Origin: Rhynchosporium graminicola
Taxonomy: Eukaryota > Ascomycota > Leotiomycetes > Helotiales > Ploettnerulaceae
Assembly: GCA_900074885.1 (NCBI GenBank)
Contig: FJUW01000030.1
Coordinates: 310,001 to 374,000, forward strand
Direction: 5' to 3'
DNA length: 64,000 bases
Of the stretch, positions 44,301 through 56,718 are shown piece by piece. How positions within the stretch are numbered: the stretch's first letter is position 1; the number at the start of each line of letters is the position of its first letter. The position numbers and the translations under genes are program-made. The notes under the pieces were generated by a model that was not told where the DNA came from, searched no databases, and was given only the letters and a program-made list of their open reading frames with translations.

Positions 44301-46661
44301 ATGAATATTGTCCGAATCATCGACAGCGCCAAGCGACTTTTCAAGGTCGATGGCTCTCAACGCAGTGACTTGCACCCAGCAGAAGTCATTCCTCAAGTCG
44401 AGAGACTTCTGGAGCGCATGGTCATTGTTCGTGGCGACGATCACTTGTCTATCGAGGCCCAGACCAACGCAACACTGTTAATCAAGGCACAGGTCAGATC
44501 GCGTCTTGCCTTCAAGCGCGTTGCACTTCAATTACGCCTCAACAAGCTTGCTTTTGCCCATGTCATCGGTGAACTCGAGAGTCGTTTCACGAGATCTTTG
44601 GTCAACCCTGGAGAGATGGTTGGTGTGCTCGCTGCTCAATCCATTGGAGAGCCTGCTACCCAGATGACGTTGAACACTTTCCATTTCGCTGGTGTGTCGT
44701 CCAAGAACGTTACCCTTGGTGTTCCTCGTCTAAAGGAAATTCTGAACGTCGCCACCAACATCAAGACACCTTCAATGGTCGTCTATCAAGAAGGAGACGA
44801 TGGTACTCAGGAGTCTGCCAAGTACCTTCGCAGTGCAGTCGAGCACACGAACTTACGTTCCGTCACTGCTGCTACTGAGATTTACCACGACCCCGACATT
44901 CAGTCTACCACTATTGAGGACGATCTGGACATGGTCGAGTCTTACTTTATCATTCCCGATGATGTTCAGGACGCCCCTGAGAACCAGTCTCGATGGCTTC
45001 TACGTCTCATTCTCGACCGTCAAAAGATGCTGGACAAGGGTCTCAGGGTCGAGGATGTCGCCACGAAGATCAAGGAGAATTACCAGAAGGATTTGGCTGT
45101 GATCTTCAGTGATAACAATGCTGAGGAGCAAGTCATACGTATCCGAATGATTAAGCAGAGCGATTCAAAGTACGATGACGACGAAGTAGAAGAGGACATC
45201 ATGCTCAAGCGTCTTGAGGCACACATTCTTGACACTCTTACTCTCCGTGGTGTCCCAGGTGTTGACAGAGCCTTCTTGAACAAGGAAACCAAACTCATCA
45301 TCACTCCTGAAGGTGGTCTGCTTGCCAAGAAGGACGATCCGCGATGCGAAGAATGGTATCTGGATACTTCCGGAACCTCTCTTGCTGCCGTACTGACCAT
45401 CCCTGGCGTTGATACTACCCGGACCTACTCCAATCATTTCATCCAGATTTTCGAGGTCTTCGGTATCGAAGCTACTCGTTCTGCCTTGATGCGTGAGCTG
45501 ACTCAGGTCTTGGCTTTCGACGGTTCTTATGTCAATCACCGTCATTTGGCACTCTTGGTTGATGTCATGACATCCCGAGGTCACTTGATGGCCATTACTC
45601 GTCACGGTATCAATCGTGCCGACACTGGTGCTCTGATGAGATGTTCTTTCGAAGAGACTGTGGAAATTCTCCTTGAGGCTGCCGCTGTCGGTGAGTTGGA
45701 TGATTGCCGTGGTATTTCCGAAAACGTCATGCTTGGTCAACTCGCCCCCATGGGTACAGGAGAACTCGATGTCCTCCTTGACCCCAAGATGCTAGAGACT
45801 GTCATCTCCGATAATGGTAGAATGGGTCTGATGCCTGGTTTGGCTGTCAAGGGTGCTGACGGAGGCGCTGCCACACCTTATGACTCTGGATCTCCTCTAG
45901 CTGAAGGGGGTTATATGTCCATGAACACCCCTGACTATAACTCGAACTTTTCTCCAATCCAGACCGGTGGCTCCGCTACTCCTGGTGGCTTCCAAACCAA
46001 CTACACAGACAACTCAGGATTCAGCAACCAGAGCCCTTACACGGCCCGTAGCCCTGGTGGCTACTCGCCTTCGAGTCCATTCAGCACGAGTCCCGTTTCT
46101 CCTGGATTCTCTCCTACATCTCCTGGCTACTCTCCAACTTCTCCGATGATGAATTCTGCCAGTCCAGGTTACAACGTGTCGTCGCCTCGCTTCAGCCCTG
46201 TCAGCCCTGCATTCACCCCAACCAGTCCTGCTTACAGCCCTACGAGTCCTTCATTCGTATCACCGACTTCGCCATCATACAGTCCTACCTCGCCAAATTA
46301 CTCGCCAACATCTCCAAATTTGCACGTCTCTCCCAGTTCACCATCATACAGTCCTACGTCTCCGAGCTACTCGCCTACGTCGCCGAACTACAGCCCGACA
46401 TCTCCAAATTTCGCTGGTGGAAACAAGGGTCCTGGCTCCGGGCTCTCCCCGACAAGTCCTGTATACAGCCCTTCAAGTCCAAACTGGAGTCCGACCTCTC
46501 CTGCACAGGGAGCTGCTGCCACTTCGCCGAAATACTCTCCCACCAGTCCTTCCTATTCCCCCACAAGGTATGCTATCTCGCTCTCTCTCTCTCTCTCTCT
46601 TACTGATCTTACTAACAATACTCCTAGTCCTCAGTTCTCTCCGACCTCTCCTCGTAACTGA
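41324..46661 (+). CDS. rpb1: RNA polymerase II largest subunit Rpb1
   Basis: Exons 41324-41680, 41742-46567 and 46628-46661 give 1738 residues, close to the usual fungal length. Intron 1 (61 bp) has a GTCAGT donor and a GCTAACG branch site; joining gives [20 protein letters not shown], as expected of the clamp. The zinc-binding clamp motif [17 protein letters not shown] is near residue 68. The catalytic [15 protein letters not shown] (Mg2+-binding Asp triad) is at about residues 492-506. The bridge helix and trigger loop region includes [16 protein letters not shown]. The C-terminal domain starts near residue 1555 with about 16 recognisable Y/F/W-S/T-P-x-S-P units. It is interrupted by [18 protein letters not shown] and other non-heptad stretches and ends FSPTSPRN. 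The last intron (60 bp) splits the penultimate heptad. This is the catalytic subunit of Pol II, nuclear, and the CTD is the platform for capping, splicing and polyadenylation factors. Confidence 0.98.
46581..46600. repeat. (CT)10 microsatellite in the last RPB1 intron
   Basis: Twenty bases of perfect CT repeat between the donor at 46568 and the acceptor at 46627. It probably acts as part of the polypyrimidine tract and is likely length-variable. Confidence 0.9.
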
Positions 46662-48438
46662 GACCAAAATTCGACTTTCTATTTCACTGTATAATATGCG
46701 AGCCTTACTCATCAAAAGAAAAAAGATCTGCATTCTGGCGTTTGGGATTGATATGTGCCTTCTTGGCACTCCATACATAAAACGAATGAGAAAGACATCT
46801 CGTTATTTCGGCATTTCACATCTTTCGTGGGTGTCTAGCACGTGGCGTTACCGGGATACGCGTTTGACTTTTTGCTTTCTTACGGGTTGGTGTGTTGTGG
46901 TTGAGGGGACGAAAGATGTGAAGAGACAAGTTACCATACCTGCATTGGGATTTGGAACTTGAAACTTTGAAAGAGAGGTGCGACCCTTGTCTGTTTTTAG
47001 AGCAAGCTTTTCGTGATGGGGCCCGAACAGATCACTTTGTATGGGACCGTGCGAAAAAGTGGTGGCTGGGTGGAAGGACGAAGAGTTAGGATGCTTTTTG
47101 AAGGAGAAAATGGTCAGAGGAACGGTTGGGCAGATTGATGGATGCCAGATGTGTTTATGAGATAATTTGGATGAGAGATGGCAAGGAAGGCAAGAATGAG
47201 AGAGAATGAAGCAAGCAAGATAAAATTGGTAGATGCATGAAATACGCTGCGTTTATTACATACTTGTCGTGATGGCCGTGTGTGATTTACGTAATGTGTA
47301 TTCTTGCCAGGTCAATCGGGTGTTGACAAGTCATACTTCGTTCTTGTTCTCATTCTCAGATTCTCTCGAATAGAGGAAAGGTCCTGCGTATTGCGCGCTT
47401 CCAGTGCTTCCTTTTCCTTGTCTTACTCTAACATATTCGCAGCCTTTCTACCTATGCTGAAGGCATGAGGAGAGGTAAGCTACCTAGGTTGAGATGTGTA
47501 AGGTAGAGCAAAACTTGAACTTGCTTCTAGGTTGCTGAGTGGGGCTAGTACATTCTCGAGCGAGACTGTTTTGCTAAGTGGTGCCCAGCGACTGCTGACG
47601 GATTCGAGGAATTTTGTGATCTTTCTTCTCTCTCCATGTTCCGTGTGGCTTTCGGTTGGATGGTCTAACTTTGAAGTGACAAAGGTTCGAAGTATGGCGT
47701 TTTCGCGGCTACGCTCACTCATGGGAGGTCAGCTGGATCTGTTCTTAGTCTCTTCGTAATGGTATCTATCTCAAGCTGTGCATCGGTCTAAATTTCCCTT
47801 GCAAAAGCCGAAGATTTTACACAGCGACGCGTTTTCATCAATGTTGTTCTTCAATGAATTGTGTCTAAATCACGTGTCGCCAATCAGTAATCAACCTCAT
47901 CTATCTCGTTTCGCCGTATGGGGATTCGGGAAAAAGTGAAGCTGTCTGGAGAAATCTCGGTAAAGAGGGAAGTCAGGATACGACATGCAACAAGCCTCTT
48001 TGCAAGAAACCGCTGGACCAATGAGAGGGAAGCAGTGAAGGTGAACTTTGCCTAAGGAAGATACATCTAGGACTCTCGCTTGCAATTCAGCATATTCTTG
48101 ATTGTTCTGCCTGCGGTCTGTTGCCGCCAACTGACCTCCAGGGTCTCGAGGGTGCTCTTATATAAGGACCTGACTCTGTCATGACTTTTAGCAAACCGAA
48201 ACTCCAGACGTAGGAAGAATAGTATCTTCTGATAGTTGCTGGATATGTTCTTAGATACTCAAGCTTGGTACGTGTAGCTCAATGACTTCGATGGAAATTT
48301 TCTTGCTACTTTGTGAAGCTTCCATCTCTGTTCGTGATGCAGTGTTAATATATCAAATAGAGATGGCGGTCTTCATCATTGTCAACCTCAGAGGATCGGA
48401 TACGAAAATCCCATGAAATCTACCACTCAAGCCTTAAC
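46662..48438. other. Intergenic, no supported gene
   Basis: About 1.8 kb with the RPB1 3' UTR and the promoter of the next gene. Open frames of 75-80 codons at 47480-47759 exist on both strands and are not supported by any likeness. Confidence 0.5.
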
Positions 48439-49654
48439 ATGGATCTCCATCCCCCCGCCAAAGAAGAGTCCCCAATCCCATCTCTAAGCACTTATTATAG
48501 CACATCTACACCCGCCAGTTCATTTTCCACATTAAAATCTCGTGTTCCTCCAACGGCTACGAAGCAGGCAATCGAAGACTGTATTTCCTCGCTCTCGGAT
48601 GACTCCTACGGCAAAACTCTTCGCGAAATCATCGCGGTTATCGGGAAAAACTGGGTATATGACGCCCAATTGCTAGCCGGTCTGAAGAATGATATTTTGG
48701 TAGCAGACACAACATGGAACTGCAACCATCGATAGATTGACTAGGGACATGGCAATTAAGTTAGAGAGCTATCTTTGGGTTAAGCAACAGGCCCTTGGAG
48801 GGCTGTCATCACCCGTTGCCTCTTGGATGATTCGGTATGTTTTGATCCATAAAATACTTTTTTCGCAATCTTGAATGGGCTACAGGAGCGGTTCGCTAAT
48901 GACGGGATGTAAAATTGTAGCAACTTTCTCAACTTGTGCGATCGCAGTCTCTATCTGAACGATGCCGAGAGGGAAAAGGCTCTCGTGGAAACTTTCCACG
49001 GGTTCATGGTTAAAGACATCACCAAGTGTTCGAAAAGTGTTACAGGCGCCAAATCGTTTCGAGATAACGTGATAAATTTTAAAACGAGGGAATATTTTGA
49101 CAGGTATGTTGTATCATCAAGGATGATCATCTGACTAACACAAGGAGAAGCTAAGGAGTCTGCAGCTCTCAAAAGAAGACTGCGAAAGACGACAAGAAAC
49201 TTCTTCAGATGTTCAAAAAGCTGGTATATTCTACGCTACGCGATTTCTAGTTCCAATGTTCGATCCGCTGACATCTTTGTTCTATTAGGAAGGCAGAATC
49301 CTCGATGCAAACAGTTGGGCAGTGAATTCAGATGCTCAAATCGAACTTTTCGGGTATGGTAACAGCGAAAAGAGTGATGTGCCGGACCAGCCAGCGGAGG
49401 AGAAAGATGAAGAAGGAGTCAAAGCTGAAGCTAAAGAACAGAAGATTGCAGAAAATGACAATGACAAACAGGAAGTCAAAGAAGAGCCGGCTGAAGAGAA
49501 AGCAGCAAAACAATATGCTGACAGTGAAGAAGATGAAGAAGACAAACAACTCAGCTTGTCTTCTTCGAGGCTCGAAGTCTCTGATGAGTCTGATGCCCCA
49601 GCTTCACGTCGAGCTGGCACCAAAAAGCGGAAGCTGTCCGGACAGGGGAAGTGA
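48439..49654 (+). CDS. Unrecognised five-exon protein with acidic/Lys tail and nuclear localisation-like end
   Basis: Exons 48439-48654, 48704-48834, 48921-49103, 49166-49223 and 49289-49654 form one open frame of 317 residues. All introns are GT-AG and 49-86 bp long. I do not recognise the family. The N-terminal 40 residues are Ser/Pro/Thr-rich. Residues about 42-195 look alpha-helical and folded, with segments such as TKQAIEDCISSLSDDSYG, AIKLESYLWVKQQALGG and FLNLCDRSLYLNDAEREKA. From about residue 215 the sequence becomes strongly charged (K/E repeats with DSEEDEEDK) and ends in KKRKLSGQGK, a likely nuclear localisation signal. This suggests a nuclear protein, which is inference. Support for a real gene comes from consistent splice phases over five exons. 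Confidence 0.65.
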
Positions 49655-51988
49655 GAGGTTTAGCTAGCACTGTACAATAAAATTGGAAGAGGTAAGAGGA
49701 ATTAGCTGGCTGTATCGACACGTCCTTCCAATTTCACAGGGCCAGACAGTCTATCTTTAAGCTTAGGTAGAAGCTACCTGAACAGATCACTCTGATGAGG
49801 ATATTCGACTGTCCATTTGAATGTTAGGAAACGAGATGGTGACAACGATTTGCCTTCGATTAAGATATTGTGTTTCATCAGGATTCCGATCTAGATGTTC
49901 TGGATGGCGTGCTAATGTATCTCAACCAATAAATAGTTCGTGTTTCTACAAGTCAAAGAAGACGTGCTCGATATCCTAGCGCAACTTCAATGCCAGGCTC
50001 CAGCTGCTTTTCAAATGGATCATTGTACTTGCTACACCACGCTGATAGATGTCGGCTGTCCGCTTAGCACCCTGCATTCTCTGAGCGCAAAGAGATATCA
50101 GTATTTTGATCTATCTCTCTGTCAGAATGGCAATGGGATCACCATTCACTTTGGGACCTGCGGGATCTGTAATGAAAATATCGATGTTGAGGTTGATCCT
50201 AAGCTGACTTTGGCTAACTTGGTGCGTTATGTGTAAATGCCAGACCATTTTACCATGGCATTTTGCATCAACAACAGATTCCATGATGCACATTGCCTAT
50301 TGGTAAGGCGTGGGAATTTAATCCCATGCTTTACTTCTCAGTTTGCGTTCGCCGAGTCGGCCCTCGTCCATACCATCGATAGTAATGCTTATATAGACAC
50401 ATCAACGTCTTTAAAGATATATGTCAATACACCGGTCCAAAAGCTCCGTAAGTCAATCATCAAGAACTCTATATGAGGCTGTCCTACACTCCTTCCACTA
50501 AGCGAGTTCCAACGTTGAAAACGAATCGCATCCTACCAGGCCATCCTTGTCTCGTGTACTTGATCTCAAACACGCAGAGATGTTTTGTATCGCGTTGAAG
50601 GGAGCACGTCCCTATAGCTATAATGTTATATTTCCAAAGTATATTTCAACCAATATACTCCGTAGAACAAAGGACGAATCGGAATTCTACCAGGTATAGA
50701 TGGGACGGAAGGTGAAGCATGGGTATATCCTTGACTGGAAGCATTTGTCCAGGAAAGTGCCCTTTCGGTTTGCGAAAATTTTCTGAGATAATGCGAGATC
50801 TAGGATTAGAATTCAGTTTTAATTGGTTGCGCAGAATTACGTCACGGTTTCTGCTAGATCAAAATCCCTTTATTTGTGTTGTTTTGTTGCCTCGTTGCCT
50901 CGTTGCCTCGTTTAGTTGTTTACTTCAACATCCGGGTTGCCTCGGTCGACCACTCTTCTGTCCTATTCCAGATAGTCAAGATTATCTGTATACTATTTCG
51001 AACTGTAAAGTAATGCCTCTGACTTAAGAACTACCCGCAGAATAATGAGAATAGCTTTTTCTGAACATTGACCACTACGAGAATATAGACTTTTGTTAAC
51101 TCTACACGAAGGGGAAGTTTATATGATTTGACAGAAGCATATACTCATAGGGGAAGGACCGGCCAGTACAAAAATAACGGACAGATATAAGTTATTAAAG
51201 TGGTCGTTTAAGTACATGTGGGCCAGAGTCGCACCCACAAATTTCCAAATTATTCCAAGAAGGGTTATAGCGAATACATGGACTAACCGCTGAAATACGT
51301 TCATTGAAATCACTGGCATCGTTCAAGAAGATATCATGTTGGCGCTAAAAAGTCAGAAAATTTATTTCGAGAACATTTGCAGAGCTCCAGCGACTCTTCT
51401 CTTGTTTGTTGAGTCTGTAGCCTGTAAACCGTTTCCAGTCATCACGTTCTTGACACGTGATCTTTTTAAAATGTCGGGGGGTGAGAAGGGGGGGTTGTTT
51501 ACCTTCCGACGATCATCATGATCGACATCTCAATGCCAAACAAAACATCATCACGCAGGTGTCCACACGTATGCAGCCCCCAAAGCCAGCCTCTTATACG
51601 GTGTACATTCGTCTGATATCTCTAAGCCTATTTGAACATGCGGTGAGGATTAGGTTTGGCCAGTAACCAAGTCATGGATGATCCATGACATTCCCGACTC
51701 GTGTCGCCAACAACACCACAATCGCATGAAAGATTGAGATGACGCTGGTCCAACTCTACCGCCTCTCTCGCGTCAAATCGTGGGGGAACCTAGTCCACCT
51801 GGAACAAGTTGCGGTGACGCTGGGGCCCGGGAATTCTGATGAGGCCTATCCTGTTTGACAATACCATGATACCGGCTGTGGAAACACGGCCATTCTATAT
51901 CAGCTTCTCGTTACTTTTCTTACAACTCTATACCCAGAATTCTTCTTCTATTGTCGGCGTATAGATTTTTGGTCGGCTCCATGTGGAG
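49655..51988. other. Gene-poor region with one Cys-rich open frame
   Basis: About 2.3 kb. The only frame worth naming is 49940-50236 (+, 98 codons), which is Cys-rich (MDHCTCYTTLIDVGC, FGTCGICNEN) and could be a degraded exon; it has no proper ATG start. A triple 8-bp repeat (GTTGCCTC) occurs at 50886-50909. The rest is AT-rich without recognisable genes. The last 200 bp should contain the promoter of the next gene. Confidence 0.4.
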
Positions 51989-52672
51989 ATGTCGAAGCTA
52001 GCTTTCACGATCATGTTGCCGCATGATAAGACGGATGGAAAGAGAACGCCGGGCTTCTTTATATCGACGAGCAACATGACATATCTCAGTATGAAGGGAA
52101 AGGACTGGAGGGGATCGAGGATCGGCAATGTCAATTCAAAATCCGGATGGAAGAACCGACTGGAATACGCCGTTACTGCTTCGAAAGGAGCCACCAAGAT
52201 TTCTCTGTAGGTTTATCCAGGGAGCAAGTTGCGCGTCGAATACTGATGGCCGTAGTATCATGAATACCTCCGTTATCTTACCACCAATCACATGGACAGT
52301 CCCCATTTTCGGAGAAGACGCTCCTAAGAACAAAGATATATCAAAGGATCCAAAGAAGAAATCGTCGAGAAGGGGAAGGTCCAGTTCTTGTTCACTGTCC
52401 AATTCATCGCGAAACAGTCGTTAGTCTTACAACACGCCGAAACTTCTTCATTTGACTGACAAGTAATAGATTCGAGGCGAGAAAGCAGAGAAAAGGGCCG
52501 ATCAAGACGAGACGAGAGCCCCGAGCGACCACCACCCAGGCTAAAGGAGGCGAAACCAGTAAAAGTACATCAGTTCCAAGAGCGAGACCATCGACATCGT
52601 CACTCGAGAGAGAGACGTAGACGACGACCGCATGTCGACCCTGGCTACATTGATGGCGTTGATGTTTCGTAA
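51989..52672 (+). CDS. Unrecognised small three-exon protein with arginine/serine-rich basic tail
   Basis: Exons 51989-52206, 52256-52419 and 52470-52672 join into 194 residues. Introns are 49 and 50 bp; the first has a TACTGAT branch-like site and the second CTGAC. Residues 1-105 look folded, including MSKLAFTIMLPHDKTDGKR, YLSMKGKDWRGSRIGNV and ILPPITWTVPIFGED. The C-terminal 90 residues are basic and rich in Arg, Ser and His (KKKSSRRGRSSS, RRESREKGRSRRDE, HRHSRERRRRRP), ending DPGYIDGVDVS. RS-type tails are common in splicing and mRNP proteins, but no RNA-binding domain is visible, so I leave the function open. Without splicing the frame stops after 75 or 98 codons, so the intron calls matter. 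Confidence 0.6.
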
Positions 52673-53359
52673 AGCCGATTTGTAAAGTACATAGCATAGC
52701 GCGTGAGCGAGAGTTCTAGCAAGTAGCATATGAGCGGGTCGTTAGGAGTTTTTTGGGCATACGAATATCATGGCACTGGGCACTAGGAGGCGCACCGAGA
52801 CAGAATTTTTCTGTCAAATACATACTTAATTTGCTGTCTGGCACAAAGCAACACGGCTTCATCCTGCAAATTCTGCTTCGTTTTTGTGGAGTACCTATGA
52901 GTTTTACAGGTGTTTCTTGCGTCGCTCTTTCCCAATTTTTCACTCTCCTGCCTCCGATGTCGAGCGAACTGCTCCTTCCTACCTTGCAGGCAACATCCAC
53001 CATATCTTTACTCTCGCTCCTTGATCTTATTTATTCATCACCAGTCAAAAACATCATCATCAACGCCCTTAACTGTAACGTTTGTCTACCTACCAATACA
53101 TGATAAGGGCGACATATGCTTACATCTCTAGTCCGTTGTCATCACGCGTCGGTGCTCAACTATCTTTACATTAAGGCATTAGCTCAAAACTGTCAGCTTC
53201 CCTTCGACGACTTCACACAATAAGTCAGTCTCCTTGCTTAACGCCGGCGATATTCACCCACTGCTGTGTCCTTGAGCGACGGTCTCTGCTGGTATTCCCT
53301 ACATCCTTAAGTTGCTGAAAACTTTTCCTTCTTCCGACAAATAAGAATCAGTCTTCGAG
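52673..53359. other. Intergenic, promoter of the AT-hook-like gene
   Basis: About 690 bp with C/T-rich stretches at about 52960-53060 and 53210-53340, the usual look of a fungal promoter and leader. Open frames of about 100 codons have no likeness. Confidence 0.5.
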
Positions 53360-54814
53360 ATGCCCAAGTCATCGCCCAATACGTGCGGTGATGTAAGGAA
53401 GACGTTGGCGGAGGAGCTTAAGGATGCGAATACTATCAACAGTTCAGCGAGATGCGCACATGATCAAGAGATAACCTACTTGAAACCGAGGAATTTAACA
53501 GATACTATTCGAAAGTTAAGCCCGGATAGGGATATGGAAGTGTCTCAACATCGCCGAGACGAGCACCTCCGACCTAGCTTTGACTCATACTTGTCCCCAC
53601 ACGATACTGATTCCGAGGGCCACAGAAGCGACCCAGAATCCCCAGAGTCACCTCCATGCGAGAAGGGTTGTGTCAATCAGGCAGTGCCTCACATATTCGG
53701 TGAAAGAGCACGATGTGCGAAAGCTGTCAAATCAGCTAAACGGGACAGACAATCCGAATCATTTGCAGAATCAATGGAACGCGAGTTGGATGAAGAGTGG
53801 GCCGAAGTGGAGCGTAAAAGCTTCGATAATGGCAAGGAGGAGAATAATCTTTATGGAAATCTCTTACGGCAGACCATCATCAATGCTGTTGAGCTAGGCG
53901 AGATCCCTTTGGAAGATGTGTTCAACACTAATTTGACCATGGGAAGCATCAGAGACTTCTTCGCCAAGCACAAGGGTTGCCTTGAGTCTCAGCTTCCTGT
54001 TACTAATGTCACCAACTTGTCGGACGACATTCTACAGATCGAATTTATCTACGCTAGATCCCACTTCAAAGTGAGGGAGGTCGAGGAGGAGAGGGAGACC
54101 AGAAAGGCCAAAGAGGAAAAGGATCTGAAGAAGGCATTTTTTCTTTTTAAGGAACGAAGTTTATTGGAAACGGACAGAAAGAAGATCATGAATCACATCT
54201 GCGAGATCTTGAAACCTGATACTAAAGTCATTCCCAAGAATGACGAAATTGTACCTGCTCCAGCTGAGCCATCGCTTGGAGCGGACAAGAAATCTACGGG
54301 TAGTCAACAAGGCAAAAAGTCTGGGAGCAGACCACAGCTTAGAGTCGACCTGGATACCTGGTTCTCAAAGAGCGATCTCGAGACCCATCTGGATTCAGCA
54401 GCCGAGGAATTAAACTTTACACTGCCTATGCTCAATATGAATTCTGGTAGTCCTAAACCATGTGAGGCAGAGAATCGATTGACCCGAAGTTCAGAGGAGG
54501 AAGCTCGTTGCTCGCCGCCTGCATATACCGTCCAAAAAGTTTCGAAGAATCGTGGGCGCCCACGACGACGTTTCTTCAAATCACGCAAGGATCGGACAAG
54601 GCTTACAGATGAGATGTCAGCCGTTGGTATTGACGATCGTCGTCCATCGTCAAAGAAGCAGGCAGGGAGTTTGCCGGCGACGAGACCTCAGGGTAGTGGA
54701 CGTGAGAAGAAAAAGGCGTACGCCAAGAAGTTCAGATCAGACTCACCGGCAAAGAAACAAAAGGGAGTTGATGGTGAAGTATATGCTACCAAAGAGCGGG
54801 TGGATAGTGTATAG
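53360..54814 (+). CDS. Unrecognised charged protein with AT-hook-like motif
   Basis: Single-exon frame of 484 residues starting MPKSSPNTCGDVRKT. Residues 1-130 are Ser/Asp-rich and probably disordered. Residues about 155-290 are helical and charged, including an ordered-looking part (LLRQTIINAVELGEIPLEDVF, TMGSIRDFFAKH) followed by a coiled-coil-like K/E stretch with REVEEERETRKAKEEKDLKK. Near residue 395 lies KNRGRPRRRFFKSRK, whose RGRP core is the DNA minor-groove-binding AT-hook signature. The C-terminus is basic (REKKKAYAKKFRSDS, PAKKQKG). A nuclear, DNA-associated protein is likely, but the family is not recognised. The start ATG is preceded by C/T-rich leader and there is no sign of introns. 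Confidence 0.7.
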   Translation: MPKSSPNTCGDVRKTLAEELKDANTINSSARCAHDQEITYLKPRNLTDTIRKLSPDRDMEVSQHRRDEHLRPSFDSYLSPHDTDSEGHRSDPESPESPPCEKGCVNQAVPHIFGERARCAKAVKSAKRDRQSESFAESMERELDEEWAEVERKSFDNGKEENNLYGNLLRQTIINAVELGEIPLEDVFNTNLTMGSIRDFFAKHKGCLESQLPVTNVTNLSDDILQIEFIYARSHFKVREVEEERETRKAKEEKDLKKAFFLFKERSLLETDRKKIMNHICEILKPDTKVIPKNDEIVPAPAEPSLGADKKSTGSQQGKKSGSRPQLRVDLDTWFSKSDLETHLDSAAEELNFTLPMLNMNSGSPKPCEAENRLTRSSEEEARCSPPAYTVQKVSKNRGRPRRRFFKSRKDRTRLTDEMSAVGIDDRRPSSKKQAGSLPATRPQGSGREKKKAYAKKFRSDSPAKKQKGVDGEVYATKERVDSV

Positions 54815-56718
54815 ATGGAGGTCTGATGGGGTAGCCTCATCACGCTCGATGCTGCGGTAGATCATGCATGGAAGAGGAAGACGGGAGATTCTGTAGTAGT
54901 AGAATCAGAGTAGTGATTATCAGTATCAATAAAGTTTCATTATCGCCAGGCCAATTACTTCTCCTGTCTACAGATTTTCTCATCATCACTTGGAAAAGTC
55001 ATCAATTTATCACATCGTTTTGGAAGGTATAATTCAGGCGATCTCTTGTACTATTCTTGCAATTTTAACGTCGAAAGATAAGCCATTAGTCACGACTCCA
55101 TACCTACCTTACATAGACCAGGCAAGGTCCCGTTGCGCCGACCAAGTATTGATCCGCCACTGAGGTCGCGAAAACGTAGGCGAGTCATGTGATATCGGTC
55201 TTGGCGCTAACGGTTTATCTACTTTCTCTATTTCGGAGTCAAATTTAACACTGATGAACCATCCATGCATACATCCAAGTATAAGTAACCCTCCCATCGT
55301 CTTGAAATTCAGTTTCGCGTAAAGATTAAGCTGCGGGGTTTTTCCATTTGCATAGCTCCGTTTGATTTGATTTGTTTTTATACACCTACACCCACCCGGC
55401 TGGGCGTACGGAGTACAGCGTTATCCTATAGGAAGCTCTGCATCGCTGCCTTTCTGCATAGTGACGGCAAAGGCCGACATGCTCGACAGGGTAAACAGTA
55501 TGCCACATGCCATGTTACTTTTCTTCTCCTATCTGTGTTTATCGCTTCTGCAATGCGGCGATCCGTCAGGTGGGCGAGTCATCGTCGCGTTGGGAAGACA
55601 GGTCGTTTCATTTGTACTTTTTTCGGTCTTGGGCGTTCGCTTCGCAGCCTAAGTATTTGTTTAGTTGAGCGCGAGCTTGAGGCGATAATGGGGAGAGAAC
55701 ACGACAAGCTGCCCTGCCACGGCTAATCATTGCTTGTATCTCTGACACGTGTTTTTCTTGAGTTTCGTGAAGCAGGTTAGACGAAGCTTAAGCAAGCTTA
55801 TTTCCCTCTGTTATGGAGCCATGGGTATTTTCCATTTCATGAAAGCAAATGAGATCGTGCTTTGTGCTACTTTTGTACTCGAATTTGTTTGGCGCCGCAA
55901 AGGCAGGCTTCGGCCAAGGCTGGGCGCCAGTGGCATGCCGATACCACATGAGTCCGATTGGACTCGCTGAGTCTTGGACTCATTTAACAGGGAACGCAAC
56001 AAGGCCAGCGAGGCAGATATTCAGCCTTGGCGAATACGTGCAGTCACTGCAGTGTGCCGCTTTGGAGAAAGAAAGTACATTCCAGCTGGCATTCGATGAT
56101 TGCCTTAAACCCCCAGATCCGTTTGCCTCGTGAGTACTGCGGGTGTCCGTTTGTTTGCCTTGCGAGTTGACTCGTTTGCCTGGTTACGATTGATGGGAGG
56201 GAAGTTATACTGCCCTGGACTTGGGCTCTGGAAAACGTAGCTGTTTTATGTTTTTGAGGTTGTGAAACCTCATTGTACCTGAGATACGTCAAAATGGACA
56301 TCATACATGAGACACGCGCTACCATGTACTTGATATTGTGGCGGAGCAGCCTGGTCGTCTGGGCATTGGCTGCGAGCTATATTTTCTTGTTTGGGTTGAT
56401 TGACCCAAGATACCTAACGTTGTTATGACTGGGTTGTGTCTGGGGCTCTTATTTCCTTGATAAATTCGCAGAGCCCTTCCAAATTCCTGCACTCTGGTGT
56501 AACAACACTTCACAGGTGTCTAAATATCAAAATGGCTCAAAGGTGAGAAAAAACCGTCCCTTGCGTGCAATGAATATTGATGATATGAGACGAGGCTGAC
56601 GGACCATTCCTCGTACAGCTAAAGCTACCTTAGATTCGCAAAACACCCATCTACTTCTTCACCTCGAAGCTTTCTATAGATAAGACCGTAGCAATTCTCT
56701 ACGACAGGAATAAAAATC
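54815..56718. other. Intergenic, no supported gene
   Basis: About 1.9 kb. Several open frames of 60-119 codons (for example 55367-55726 and 55849-56133) lack splice support and likeness. The last 200 bp are the promoter and leader of the Ca2+-ATPase gene. Confidence 0.5.

Noticed and set aside
50283..50335. tRNA-like look (TGCCTATTGGTAAGGC followed by a GTGGGAATTTAATCCCAT hairpin)
   Set aside because: There is no room for an anticodon arm and no acceptor stem; probably coincidental.
50886..50909. Three copies of GTTGCCTC
   Set aside because: Minor simple repeat with no associated feature.
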